Origin: Thiobacillus sp. | Lineage (GTDB): Bacteria > Pseudomonadota > Gammaproteobacteria > Burkholderiales > Thiobacillaceae | DNA length: 5,998 nucleotides | Reading direction: 5' to 3' | Assembly (NCBI GenBank): GCA_011391285.1 | Contig: JAABQU010000039.1 | Span: 1 to 5,998 of the forward strand | Shown here: one piece after another, positions 1 to 5,316 of the stretch | Position numbering within the stretch: position 1 is the stretch's first letter | Layout of the letters: the number at the start of each line of letters is the position of its first letter | Notes under the pieces: model-generated | The model's input: only the letters and a program-made list of their open reading frames with translations | Databases searched by the model: none | What the model was told of the DNA's origin: nothing | Position numbers and translations under genes: made by a program

Positions 1-614
1 GAGCCGCCGATGGCGCCGGTGTCGGCGCGCACGGCACGGAAGGTGAGGCCGAGCCGCTCGAAGATCCGGGTGTAGGCGGCGTACATCGCCTGGTAGCTCT
101 TCTCGGCGGCGGCCTCGTCGCGGTCGAAGGAATAGGCATCCTTCATGGTGAATTCTCGCCCGCGCATCACGCCGAAGCGCGGGCGGCGCTCGTCGCGGAA
201 CTTGGTCTGGATATGGTAGAAATTCTTCGGCAGCTGGCGGTAGCTGTGGATTTCGCCGCGCGCGATGTCGGTGACCACTTCCTCGGAGGTCGGCTGGATG
301 ATGAAGTCGCGGTCGTGACGGTCCTTGACCCGCAACATTTCCGGGCCCATCTTGTCCCAGCGGCCGGTCTCCTGCCACAGCTCGGCCGGCTGCACCAGCG
401 GCATCAGCAGCTCGATGCCACCGGCGCGGTTCATTTCCTCGCGAACGATGGCCTCGATCTTGCGGATCACCCGCAGACCCATCGGCATGTAGCTGTAGAT
501 GCCGCCGGCCAGTTTGCGGATCATGCCGGCGCGGGTCATCAGCTTGTGCGACACGACCTCGGCGTCGGTGGGGGCTTCCTTGAGGGTGGCGATGAAGAAT
601 TGGCTGGCGCGCAT
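1..614 (-). CDS. proS: Prolyl-tRNA synthetase, N-terminal part (truncated by window edge)
   Basis: This is a cytoplasmic class II aminoacyl-tRNA synthetase that charges tRNA-Pro with proline using ATP. The minus strand reads 204 codons without a stop from the ATG at 612-614 to the left edge. The protein opens [15 protein letters not shown], the usual start of bacterial long-type ProRS. Class II motif 1 lies around residues 37-75 ([18 protein letters not shown], then the [11 protein letters not shown] segment). Motif 2 lies around residues 139-162 ([17 protein letters not shown], then TMKDAYSF). The visible part ends in DTGAIGG, just before the expected editing (INS) domain, so that domain and the anticodon-binding domain lie outside the window. 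The start is set by the conserved N-terminus; its upstream purine stretch (GCGGAA) is a weak ribosome site. It diverges from rppH. Identity is very secure; only the C-terminus is unseen. Confidence 0.97.
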   Translation of the reverse strand, partial: MRASQFFIATLKEAPTDAEVVSHKLMTRAGMIRKLAGGIYSYMPMGLRVIRKIEAIVREEMNRAGGIELLMPLVQPAELWQETGRWDKMGPEMLRVKDRHDRDFIIQPTSEEVVTDIARGEIHSYRQLPKNFYHIQTKFRDERRPRFGVMRGREFTMKDAYSFDRDEAAAEKSYQAMYAAYTRIFERLGLTFRAVRADTGAIGG

Positions 615-640
615 GGCGTGTTCCGCGGAGAAAACCGCAA

Positions 641-646
641 ATTCTA
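641..646 (-). promoter_or_regulatory. Possible proS -10 element
   Basis: On the minus strand, TAGAAT (one mismatch from TATAAT) lies 26 bp upstream of the proS ATG, which would give a short leader of about 20 nt. No good -35 hexamer is present at 16-18 bp spacing, so this is a tentative call from one box only. The rest of the 105-bp spacer to rppH (615-719) shows no convincing plus-strand promoter. Confidence 0.3.
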
Positions 647-719
647 CCGTCCGCCGTCCTTTCCACGCGGCGGCGATTGTGGAAAAATGGATGCCAATCA
701 ATCTTTCTAAGGTTCAACC

Positions 720-1244
720 ATGCTCGACCGTGAAGGCTATCGCCCGAACGTCGGCATCATTCTGACCAACAACCACAACGAGGTTTTCTGGGGCAAGCGC
801 ATCCGCGAGCATTCCTGGCAGTTTCCGCAAGGCGGCATCAAGCGCGGGGAGACGCCGGAGCAGGCGATGTATCGGGAGCTTCAGGAAGAAGTCGGTCTGT
901 TGCCGGAACATGTCCGCGTACTCGGGCGCACGCGCGAGTGGCTGCGCTACGAGGTGCCAAAGCAGTGGATCCGGCGCGAGTGGCGCACCACTTACAAGGG
1001 ACAGAAGCAGATCTGGTTCCTGTTGCGGCTGGTCGGGCGTGATTCCGATGTTTGCCTGCGTTCGTCGGAACACCCCGAATTCGATGCTTGGCGCTGGAAC
1101 GACTACTGGGTGCCGCTCGATGCGGTGATCGAATTCAAGCGCGCTGTGTACGAGCAGGCGCTGACGGAACTGGCTCGCCATCTTTTCCACCATCCGGCCG
1201 AGCGCAAGCCGCGCTGGCCTCACTTGAGCGAGGCGGGAGCTTGA
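720..1244 (+). CDS. rppH: RNA 5'-pyrophosphohydrolase (Nudix), RppH
   Basis: RppH removes pyrophosphate from the 5' triphosphate end of mRNA, leaving a monophosphate that RNase E prefers, and so starts decay of many transcripts in the cytoplasm. The 174-residue protein is close to the E. coli length of about 176. The Nudix box GX5EX7REUXEEXGU is complete: G38, E44, R52-E53, E56-E57 and G59-L60, so the metal-binding glutamates are intact. The family-typical start [14 protein letters not shown] and the segment [15 protein letters not shown] (about 118 bp later in codons, near residues 75-89) support RppH rather than another Nudix hydrolase. Start choice: AAGG at 709-712 sits 7 nt before the ATG. 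It is divergent from proS, and its TGA overlaps the ATG of the next gene by one base, implying co-transcription and translational coupling. Confidence 0.96.
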   Translation: MLDREGYRPNVGIILTNNHNEVFWGKRIREHSWQFPQGGIKRGETPEQAMYRELQEEVGLLPEHVRVLGRTREWLRYEVPKQWIRREWRTTYKGQKQIWFLLRLVGRDSDVCLRSSEHPEFDAWRWNDYWVPLDAVIEFKRAVYEQALTELARHLFHHPAERKPRWPHLSEAGA

Positions 1245-1783
1245 TGTCCATCGCCAGACGACTCGCGGCGCTTGCCCTGGCGTTGGTGGTAACGAGCGCC
1301 TGCGCCAACACCGAAGTCGCTGACGAGAGGCCATGGGAGGAGGGTGAAGCCGCCATCCCGGCATTCCCACAGGATTCGGACCTGTTGCCGTTCGACGTCA
1401 GTGCCGCAACGAGCAATCGCTTTTTCATCGACGCCAAATCGCTCAGCGCCGGCAGCGACGGCGTGGTGCGTTACGTCCTGGTCATAAAGACTTCCGGCGG
1501 GGCGACGAACGTCAGCTTTGAAGGCATACGCTGCAACGCCCGGGAGTACAAGCTCTACGCCACGGGGCGCTACGACCGTACCTGGGGCCCGCTGCTCGCC
1601 GGGCAATGGCGACCGATCCAGTACAAGGACAGAAATCGCCATCACTCCGAGCTGTCGCGCAATTTTTTCTGTCCGAACGGAATGCCGATTCGCTCGGCTG
1701 ACGAGGGGCGCGATGCCTTGCGTCGCGGCAAGCATCCGGAGTCTCAGCGCGAACTGTGGGAAGGTGCGGCCGGCGGGGACTGA
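1244..1783 (+). CDS. CNP1-like family exported protein of unknown function
   Basis: I recognise this as resembling the CNP1-like family (cryptic neisserial protein 1), found in betaproteobacteria and without an established function. The 179-residue protein starts with a signal sequence: R5-R6, a hydrophobic core L7-V16, then TSACANTEV. Cleavage could be by signal peptidase I after A19-C20-A21 (AxA), or it could be a lipoprotein with C20 as the lipidated residue, although T at -3 is not the standard lipobox. The mature part has the family-like segments LPAFP/LLPF-type (residues 38-50), FFIDAKSLSAGSDGVVRYVL (60-79), an NVSFEGIRC block (89-97) and NFFCPNG (140-146). C97 and C143 could form a periplasmic disulfide. 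The start ATG overlaps the rppH stop as TGATG, with GGAG at 1236-1239. A longer in-frame extension upstream lies inside rppH and is not credible. Confidence 0.85.
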   Translation: MSIARRLAALALALVVTSACANTEVADERPWEEGEAAIPAFPQDSDLLPFDVSAATSNRFFIDAKSLSAGSDGVVRYVLVIKTSGGATNVSFEGIRCNAREYKLYATGRYDRTWGPLLAGQWRPIQYKDRNRHHSELSRNFFCPNGMPIRSADEGRDALRRGKHPESQRELWEGAAGGD

Positions 1784-1796
1784 GCCGGCGAGCGCC

Positions 1797-1802
1797 TATA
1801 CT
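1797..1802 (+). promoter_or_regulatory. Possible coq7 -10 element
   Basis: TATACT in the 50-bp gap before coq7 is one mismatch from TATAAT. The expected -35 position falls in GC-rich sequence at the end of the CNP1-like gene and matches poorly. coq7 may therefore have its own weak promoter or depend on read-through from rppH; no terminator-like hairpin with a T-run is visible between the CNP1-like gene and coq7. Confidence 0.3.
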
Positions 1803-1833
1803 GTTTTCATCCTCTTAACAGGACGATTTCGTC

Positions 1834-2454
1834 ATGATCGACCAGTTCATCCTCGAGTTTGACAAGGCCCTGCGCACGGTATTCGCTCCGGCGCCGACGC
1901 GTCGCCCCATGCCCGGCGCCGATCTGCCCGAAACCGAATTGAACGACGCCGAGCGTCGGCACGCGGCGGCACTGATGCGCATCAACCATTGTGGCGAGGT
2001 GTGCGCCCAAGCGCTCTACCAGGGGCAGGCGTTGACGTCGCGCGATCCCGCGGTGAAGCAGGCGATGGAAGAGGCCGCCTGGGAGGAAACCGAGCACCTC
2101 AACTGGACAGAACGGCGCATCGCCGAACTGGGCGGGCGCAAGAGCCTGCTTAATCCCCTGTGGTATGCGGGCTCGCTGGCCATCGGCATCGCCGCCGGGA
2201 AACTGGGCGACGCCTGGAACCTGGGCTTCCTCGCCGAGACGGAGCGTCAGGTCGAGGCGCATCTGGACAGCCATCTGGCGACCCTGCCTGCCGGCGATCG
2301 CCGCTCCTGGGCGGTGCTCGACCAGATGAAGACCGACGAGGTCCGTCACGCCGAAACGGCGGTGCGCATGGGGGCGCACGACTTGCCGCTGCCGGTCAAG
2401 GCGGTGATGCGATTGTCGTCGAAGGTGATGACGACGCTGTCCTACCGCGTCTGA
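1834..2454 (+). CDS. coq7: Coq7 diiron 3-demethoxyubiquinol hydroxylase
   Basis: Coq7 performs the O2-dependent hydroxylation of 2-polyprenyl-3-methyl-6-methoxy-1,4-benzoquinol, the penultimate step of ubiquinone synthesis, at the inner membrane. The 206-residue protein carries a full ferritin-like diiron ligand set: E55 (NHCGEV), E85 and H88 (EETEH), E137 (ETERQVE), and E169 and H172 (DEVRH). The spacing of 30 residues between the first two ligands and 52 to the fourth agrees with the animal COQ7 enzymes. A hydrophobic segment around residues 109-123 (LWYAGSLAIGIAAGK) fits interfacial membrane attachment. AGGA at 1820-1823 lies 10 nt before the ATG. Having Coq7 rather than the UbiF flavoprotein fits a betaproteobacterium and indicates an aerobic quinone route. 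The stop directly abuts the stop of the convergent osmC-like gene. Confidence 0.95.
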   Translation: MIDQFILEFDKALRTVFAPAPTRRPMPGADLPETELNDAERRHAAALMRINHCGEVCAQALYQGQALTSRDPAVKQAMEEAAWEETEHLNWTERRIAELGGRKSLLNPLWYAGSLAIGIAAGKLGDAWNLGFLAETERQVEAHLDSHLATLPAGDRRSWAVLDQMKTDEVRHAETAVRMGAHDLPLPVKAVMRLSSKVMTTLSYRV

Positions 2455-2871
2455 TCAGGCTTCGATCACTTCCCAGCTGTGACTCATCTCGGCGGTTTTG
2501 CCGAGCATGATCGAGGCCGAGCAGTACTTTTCCGCAGACAGCTTGACAGCGCGCTCGACCGCCTCCGGCTTGAGGCTGCGGCCACTGACGACGAAGTGCA
2601 TGTTGATGCGGGTGAACACTTTCGGGTCCTCGGCGGCGCGTTCGGCGCTCAGCTTGACTTCGCATCCGGTCACTTCCTGACGGCCCTTCTTCAGGATCAT
2701 CACGATGTCGAAGGAAGTGCAGCCGCCGGTGCCAGCCAGCAGCAGTTCCATCGGGCGCGGCGCCAGGTTGCGGCCACCGGCTTCCGGGGCGCCGTCCATC
2801 GTCACCATGTGACCACTCCCCGTTTCGGCGATGAAGCTCATTCCGTCGTGCCAGCGTACCGTGCATTCCAT
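2455..2871 (-). CDS. OsmC family protein, YhfA-like
   Basis: This 138-residue protein belongs to the OsmC/Ohr superfamily, cytoplasmic thiol-dependent peroxidases of hydroperoxides. Its sequence closely resembles E. coli YhfA as I recall it (for example MHFVVSGRSLK and LSAEKYCSASIML), a member whose substrate is not settled. C51 (GTGGCTSFD) and C117 (EKYCSAS) are 66 residues apart, the same spacing as the redox cysteines of OsmC, and R39-x-x-E42 in APRPMELLL matches the conserved Arg/Glu that support the peroxidatic cysteine. All active-site residues therefore appear present. GGGAG (minus strand, 2879-2883) lies 7 nt before the ATG. It is transcribed toward coq7, with TGA and TCA stops touching. 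Family assignment is firm; an actual peroxidase role is inference. Confidence 0.93.
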   Translation of the reverse strand: MECTVRWHDGMSFIAETGSGHMVTMDGAPEAGGRNLAPRPMELLLAGTGGCTSFDIVMILKKGRQEVTGCEVKLSAERAAEDPKVFTRINMHFVVSGRSLKPEAVERAVKLSAEKYCSASIMLGKTAEMSHSWEVIEA

Positions 2872-2908
2872 CTCGTGTCTCCCGTGTTCGGCCTGAAGAA
2901 TGCTGGTG

Positions 2909-2914
2909 ATTTTA
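2909..2914 (-). promoter_or_regulatory. Possible osmC-like -10 element
   Basis: On the minus strand TAAAAT (one mismatch from TATAAT) occurs 38 bp upstream of the ATG of the osmC-like gene. The -35 region in front of it is GC-rich without a TTGACA-like hexamer. No OxyR- or OhrR-type operator was recognised here. Confidence 0.3.
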
Positions 2915-2939
2915 GCCGGTCGTGCCGCGCGGGTCGCTG

Positions 2940-3046
2940 CGGGATGGTGCGATGCAATGCGCTGGATGGGGAGGGTGTTCGAGGCTATCTCGTAACATTA
3001 TGAAACAAAATGAATTATCGCTCACGGCAGCTTGTTAAATGAAATC
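2940..3046. other. Non-coding spacer with AT-rich patch
   Basis: This stretch lies between the osmC-like promoter region and the candidate sRNA promoter. I see no credible gene in it. From about 2992 to 3046 it is distinctly AT-rich compared with the GC-rich surroundings (for example ATTATGAAACAAAATGAATT), directly upstream of the putative -35 at 3047. This could act as an UP element or a regulator-binding region. That role is inference from position and composition alone. Confidence 0.4.
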
Positions 3047-3075
3047 TTGCACTGCAGCAAATTTTCTGGCATAGT
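3047..3075 (+). promoter_or_regulatory. Putative sigma-70 promoter of candidate sRNA
   Basis: TTGCAC (3047-3052) and CATAGT (3070-3075) are separated by 17 bp. A TGG immediately before the -10 box (3067-3069) makes it an extended -10. Neither hexamer is perfect, but the spacing is optimal and an AT-rich stretch lies just upstream. The predicted start of transcription is about 3081-3083. No protein gene follows before the terminator at 3174-3203, so this promoter would drive a non-coding RNA. Confidence 0.5.
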
Positions 3076-3081
3076 GCAATC

Positions 3082-3203
3082 ATTCGAAGCAAACGTCGGG
3101 TGCTGCGCTGCTTGTGAGCCCGATCACCGCTTCCCCCGGTGTCTCCTCCACCCTCCTCCTTTGGTGTGGATTCAGCGCAACCCCTCGGGGTTGCGCTTTT
3201 TTT
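3082..3203 (+). ncRNA. Candidate small regulatory RNA (about 120 nt) with anti-SD loop
   Basis: This is an orphan transcription unit predicted from sequence alone: a plausible promoter upstream, no credible ORF, and a strong intrinsic terminator. The nearest upstream gene is on the opposite strand, so the terminator does not serve any visible coding gene. The predicted fold has a GUCGGG/CCCGAU pairing (about 3095-3124), a CACCG/CGGUG hairpin (3125-3129 with 3137-3141) with a pyrimidine loop CUUCCCC, and a UCCACC/GGUGUGGA hairpin (3147-3152 with 3164-3170, one bulged U) whose loop reads CUCCUCCUUUG. The terminator stem forms the 3' end. C/U-rich loops complementary to ribosome binding sites are a known trait of several proteobacterial sRNA groups, such as the CcsR family of Rhodobacter. 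I cannot assign it to a named family. The exact 5' end is uncertain by several bases. Confidence 0.55.
3174..3203 (+). terminator. Strong rho-independent terminator
   Basis: AGCGCAACCCC (3174-3184) pairs perfectly with GGGGTTGCGCT (3187-3197), giving a GC-rich stem with an effective CUCG tetraloop, followed by a run of seven T (3197-3203). It works for plus-strand transcription only; there is no matching A-run on its left for the other strand. It ends the candidate sRNA and also insulates the rplM promoter 30 bp downstream. Confidence 0.9.
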
Positions 3204-3233
3204 GTTTCACATTCCGCTGCGGTCAAACAGGGT

Positions 3234-3263
3234 TTGACAAGCTCCGGATTCGCCTATTAGAAT
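3234..3263 (+). promoter_or_regulatory. rplM-rpsI promoter (sigma-70)
   Basis: A perfect TTGACA (3234-3239) and TAGAAT (3258-3263, one mismatch) are separated by 18 bp. This predicts a transcript start near 3270 and a leader of about 50 nt before the rplM ATG. The near-consensus boxes fit the strong expression expected of a ribosomal protein operon, and the upstream terminator keeps it independent. Confidence 0.8.
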
Positions 3264-3287
3264 TGAAAGCTTTCCGCAATTAGTTGC

Positions 3288-3304
3288 CGCCCGAGCTTCG
3301 GGCG
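3288..3304 (+). promoter_or_regulatory. rplM leader hairpin
   Basis: CGCCCGA (3288-3294) and TCGGGCG (3298-3304) form a 7-bp stem with a three-base loop in the predicted 5' leader, ending 3 nt before the AGAGGA ribosome binding site (3308-3313). No T-run follows, so it is not a terminator. L13 is reported to repress its own operon in E. coli, and this hairpin is a candidate site for similar control here, though that is inference. Confidence 0.5.
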
Positions 3305-3319
3305 CATAGAGGATCACCG

Positions 3320-3748
3320 ATGAAAACCTTTTCCGCCAAGCCGCACGAAGTCAAGCGCGACTGGTTCGTCGTAGATGCGACGGACAAGGTGCTCGGCCGC
3401 ATGGCCTCCGAGATCGCCCGTCGCCTGCGCGGCAAGCACAAGACCGAATATACCCCCCACGTGGATACCGGCGACTATATCGTCGTCGTCAATGTGGAAA
3501 AGCTGCGCGTTACCGGCAACAAGGCCGAGGACAAGAAGTACTTCCGTCACTCCGGCTTCCCCGGCGGCATCTACGAAACCAACTTCAAGAAGATGCAGCA
3601 GCGCTTCCCCGGCCGCATTCTCGAGAAGGCGGTTAAGGGCATGTTGCCCAAGGGTCCGCTCGGCTACGCGATGTTGAAAAAGATGAAGTGCTACGCCGGC
3701 GCTGCGCATCCGCACACCGCCCAGCAGCCCAAGGCTCTGGAAGTCTGA
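3320..3748 (+). CDS. rplM: 50S ribosomal protein L13
   Basis: L13 is an early-assembling protein of the large ribosomal subunit that binds 23S rRNA. The 142-residue product equals the E. coli length. It begins [20 protein letters not shown] and carries the L13 signature region starting VKGMLP at residues 105-110 and continuing to about residue 127 (KCYAG). The HSGFPGG segment (77-83) is also family-typical. The start is fixed by AGAGGA at 3308-3313, 6 nt before the ATG; an in-frame upstream TTG at 3284 would place the leader hairpin inside the protein and is rejected. It heads the two-gene rplM-rpsI operon, conserved across bacteria, with 30 bp between the genes. Confidence 0.98.
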   Translation: MKTFSAKPHEVKRDWFVVDATDKVLGRMASEIARRLRGKHKTEYTPHVDTGDYIVVVNVEKLRVTGNKAEDKKYFRHSGFPGGIYETNFKKMQQRFPGRILEKAVKGMLPKGPLGYAMLKKMKCYAGAAHPHTAQQPKALEV

Positions 3749-3778
3749 GCCCCCCGGATACTAGAAGGAAACCAATTC

Positions 3779-4171
3779 ATGGCCGCCAACTACTACTACG
3801 GCACGGGCCGCCGCAAGACTGCGGTGGCGCGCGTGTTCCTGAAATCCGGCTCCGGCAAGTTCGTCGTGAACGACAAGCCGGTCGACGAGTTCTTCTCGCG
3901 CGAAACCGGCCGCATGATCGTGCGCCAGCCGCTCGAACTGACCCAGCACGCCACGACGTTCGACATCATGGTCAACGTTACCGGTGGTGGCGAGTCGGGA
4001 CAGGCCGGTGCCGTCCGCCACGGCATCACCCGTGCCCTGATCGAATACGATGCCGCGCTCAAGCCTGCCCTCTCGGGCGCCGGCTTCGTGACCCGCGATG
4101 CGCGTGAGGTGGAGCGCAAGAAGGTCGGCTTCCACAAGGCGCGTCGTCGCAAGCAGTTCTCGAAGCGTTAA
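3779..4171 (+). CDS. rpsI: 30S ribosomal protein S9
   Basis: S9 is a small-subunit protein whose C-terminal tail reaches the P-site tRNA. The 130-residue product has the same length as E. coli S9. The signature [19 protein letters not shown] lies at residues 69-87, and the basic tail RRRKQFSKR (122-130) with the terminal Lys-Arg that contacts tRNA is intact. AAGGA at 3765-3769 lies 9 nt before the ATG. It is co-transcribed with rplM from the promoter at 3234-3263 and is followed by an intrinsic terminator, so the operon ends here. Confidence 0.98.
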   Translation: MAANYYYGTGRRKTAVARVFLKSGSGKFVVNDKPVDEFFSRETGRMIVRQPLELTQHATTFDIMVNVTGGGESGQAGAVRHGITRALIEYDAALKPALSGAGFVTRDAREVERKKVGFHKARRRKQFSKR

Positions 4172-4193
4172 TTCGCGTTCTGCACTCGAAGAG

Positions 4194-4224
4194 GCCGCCC
4201 CAGGGAAACCAAGGGCGGCTTTTT
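4194..4224 (+). terminator. Rho-independent terminator of rplM-rpsI operon
   Basis: GCCGCCC (4194-4200) pairs with GGGCGGC (4213-4219) across a 12-nt loop, followed by five T (4220-4224). It lies 23 bp after the rpsI stop codon and separates the ribosomal operon from argC. Confidence 0.85.
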
Positions 4225-4285
4225 CGTCTGGGTGCGGTCTTTTCTGCGCTAGGATTCGGCGAGTTCTTTGGAAAGGAGTCCAGGC

Positions 4286-5314
4286 ATGATCAAGGTGGGG
4301 ATCGTCGGTGGCACCGGCTATACCGGTGTCGAATTGCTGCGCTTGTTGGTTCAGCATCCCGAGGTCGAGCTGACCGCGATCACCTCGCGTGGCGAGGCGG
4401 GTACCGCGGTGGCGGAGATGTTTCCCAGCCTGCGCGGCCGGGTGTCGCTCCAGTTCAGCGACCCCAAGGATGCGCCGCTCGACCGTTGCGACGTTGTCTT
4501 CTTCGCCACGCCCAATGGCGTAGCGATGCAGCAAACCCGCGCCCTGCTCGACGCCGGCGTGCGCGTGATTGATCTTGCCGCCGACTTCCGCATTAAGGAC
4601 ATCAGGGTTTGGGAGAAGTGGTACGGCATGAGCCACGCCGCGTCGGATCTCGTCGCCGAGGCCGTGTATGGCTTGCCGGAAGTGAATCGCGAAGCGATTC
4701 GCAAGGCACGGCTCGTCGCCAACCCGGGCTGTTATCCGACGGCGACGCAGTTGGGTTTCCTGCCGCTGGTGGAGGCCGGTTGCGTCGACGTCGGCTACCT
4801 TGTGGCCGATGTCAAGTCCGGGGTGTCCGGAGCTGGGCGCAAGGCGGAGACGCAGATCCTTTTTTCCGAGGCATCGGATAACTTCAAGGCTTATGGCGTG
4901 GCCGGCCATCGCCACCTGCCCGAGATCCGCCAGGGATTGGCGATTGCCGCCGGACGCGAGGTCGGACTAACCTTTGTGCCGCATCTGACGCCGATGATTC
5001 GCGGCATCCATGCGACCTTGTATGCCCGGGTCACGCGAGAGGAAGATTTCCAGGCATTGTTCGAGCGGCGCTACGCCGCCGAGCCTTTCGTGGACGTGCT
5101 CCCACCCAAGTCACACCCGGATACCCGTTCGGTGCGGGCGGCCAACACCTGCCGCATAGCGATCCATCGTCCCCAGGGTGGCGAGATGCTGGTCATCCTC
5201 TCGGTCATCGACAATCTCGTCAAGGGTGCGGCGGGTCAGGCGGTGCAGAACATGAACCTCATGCTTGGACTCGAAGAATGCACTGGTCTGGGGCAGGTTC
5301 CCGTATTGCCGTAG
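4286..5314 (+). CDS. argC: N-acetyl-gamma-glutamyl-phosphate reductase
   Basis: ArgC catalyses the NADPH-dependent reduction of N-acetylglutamyl 5-phosphate to the semialdehyde, the third step of arginine (ornithine) synthesis in the cytoplasm. The 342-residue protein is full length for the type 1 family. The nucleotide-binding loop is GGTGYTG (residues 8-14), the catalytic cysteine is C149 in ANPGCYPT, and the conserved GHRHLPE (207-213) supplies H210. The [10 protein letters not shown] segment (313-322) near the C-terminus is also typical. Start choice: AAAGGAG at 4272-4278 sits 7 nt before the ATG at 4286; an in-frame TTG at 4268 lies upstream of that site and is rejected. A weak TAGGAT (4250-4255) without a clear -35 is the only promoter hint. 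I saw no ArgR operator that I would call. Confidence 0.97.
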   Translation: MIKVGIVGGTGYTGVELLRLLVQHPEVELTAITSRGEAGTAVAEMFPSLRGRVSLQFSDPKDAPLDRCDVVFFATPNGVAMQQTRALLDAGVRVIDLAADFRIKDIRVWEKWYGMSHAASDLVAEAVYGLPEVNREAIRKARLVANPGCYPTATQLGFLPLVEAGCVDVGYLVADVKSGVSGAGRKAETQILFSEASDNFKAYGVAGHRHLPEIRQGLAIAAGREVGLTFVPHLTPMIRGIHATLYARVTREEDFQALFERRYAAEPFVDVLPPKSHPDTRSVRAANTCRIAIHRPQGGEMLVILSVIDNLVKGAAGQAVQNMNLMLGLEECTGLGQVPVLP

Positions 5315-5316
5315 CG

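Noticed and set aside
213..710. 165-codon plus-strand frame opposite proS
   Set aside because: It is antisense to the conserved ProRS catalytic core and has no independent support.
714..1370. 218-codon minus-strand frame opposite rppH
   Set aside because: It is a high-GC shadow of rppH and the CNP1-like gene, without a ribosome site or family resemblance.
3068..3077. Sigma-54-like GG...GC pair in the candidate sRNA promoter
   Set aside because: The spacing between the GG and GC dinucleotides is too short for a -24/-12 promoter, so the sigma-70 reading is preferred.
3032..3283. 83-codon plus-strand reading frame in the osmC-rplM spacer
   Set aside because: It uses a TTG start before the putative promoter, reads straight through the strong terminator and the rplM promoter, has no ribosome site, and gives a product with no recognisable features.
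4268..4285. Upstream TTG start for argC
   Set aside because: It precedes the strong AAAGGAG site, which is positioned correctly only for the ATG at 4286, where the conserved MIKVGIVGG begins.
3761..4915. 384-codon minus-strand reading frame opposite rpsI and argC
   Set aside because: It is antisense to two secure genes and crosses the rpsI terminator. Long antisense frames are expected in high-GC coding DNA.
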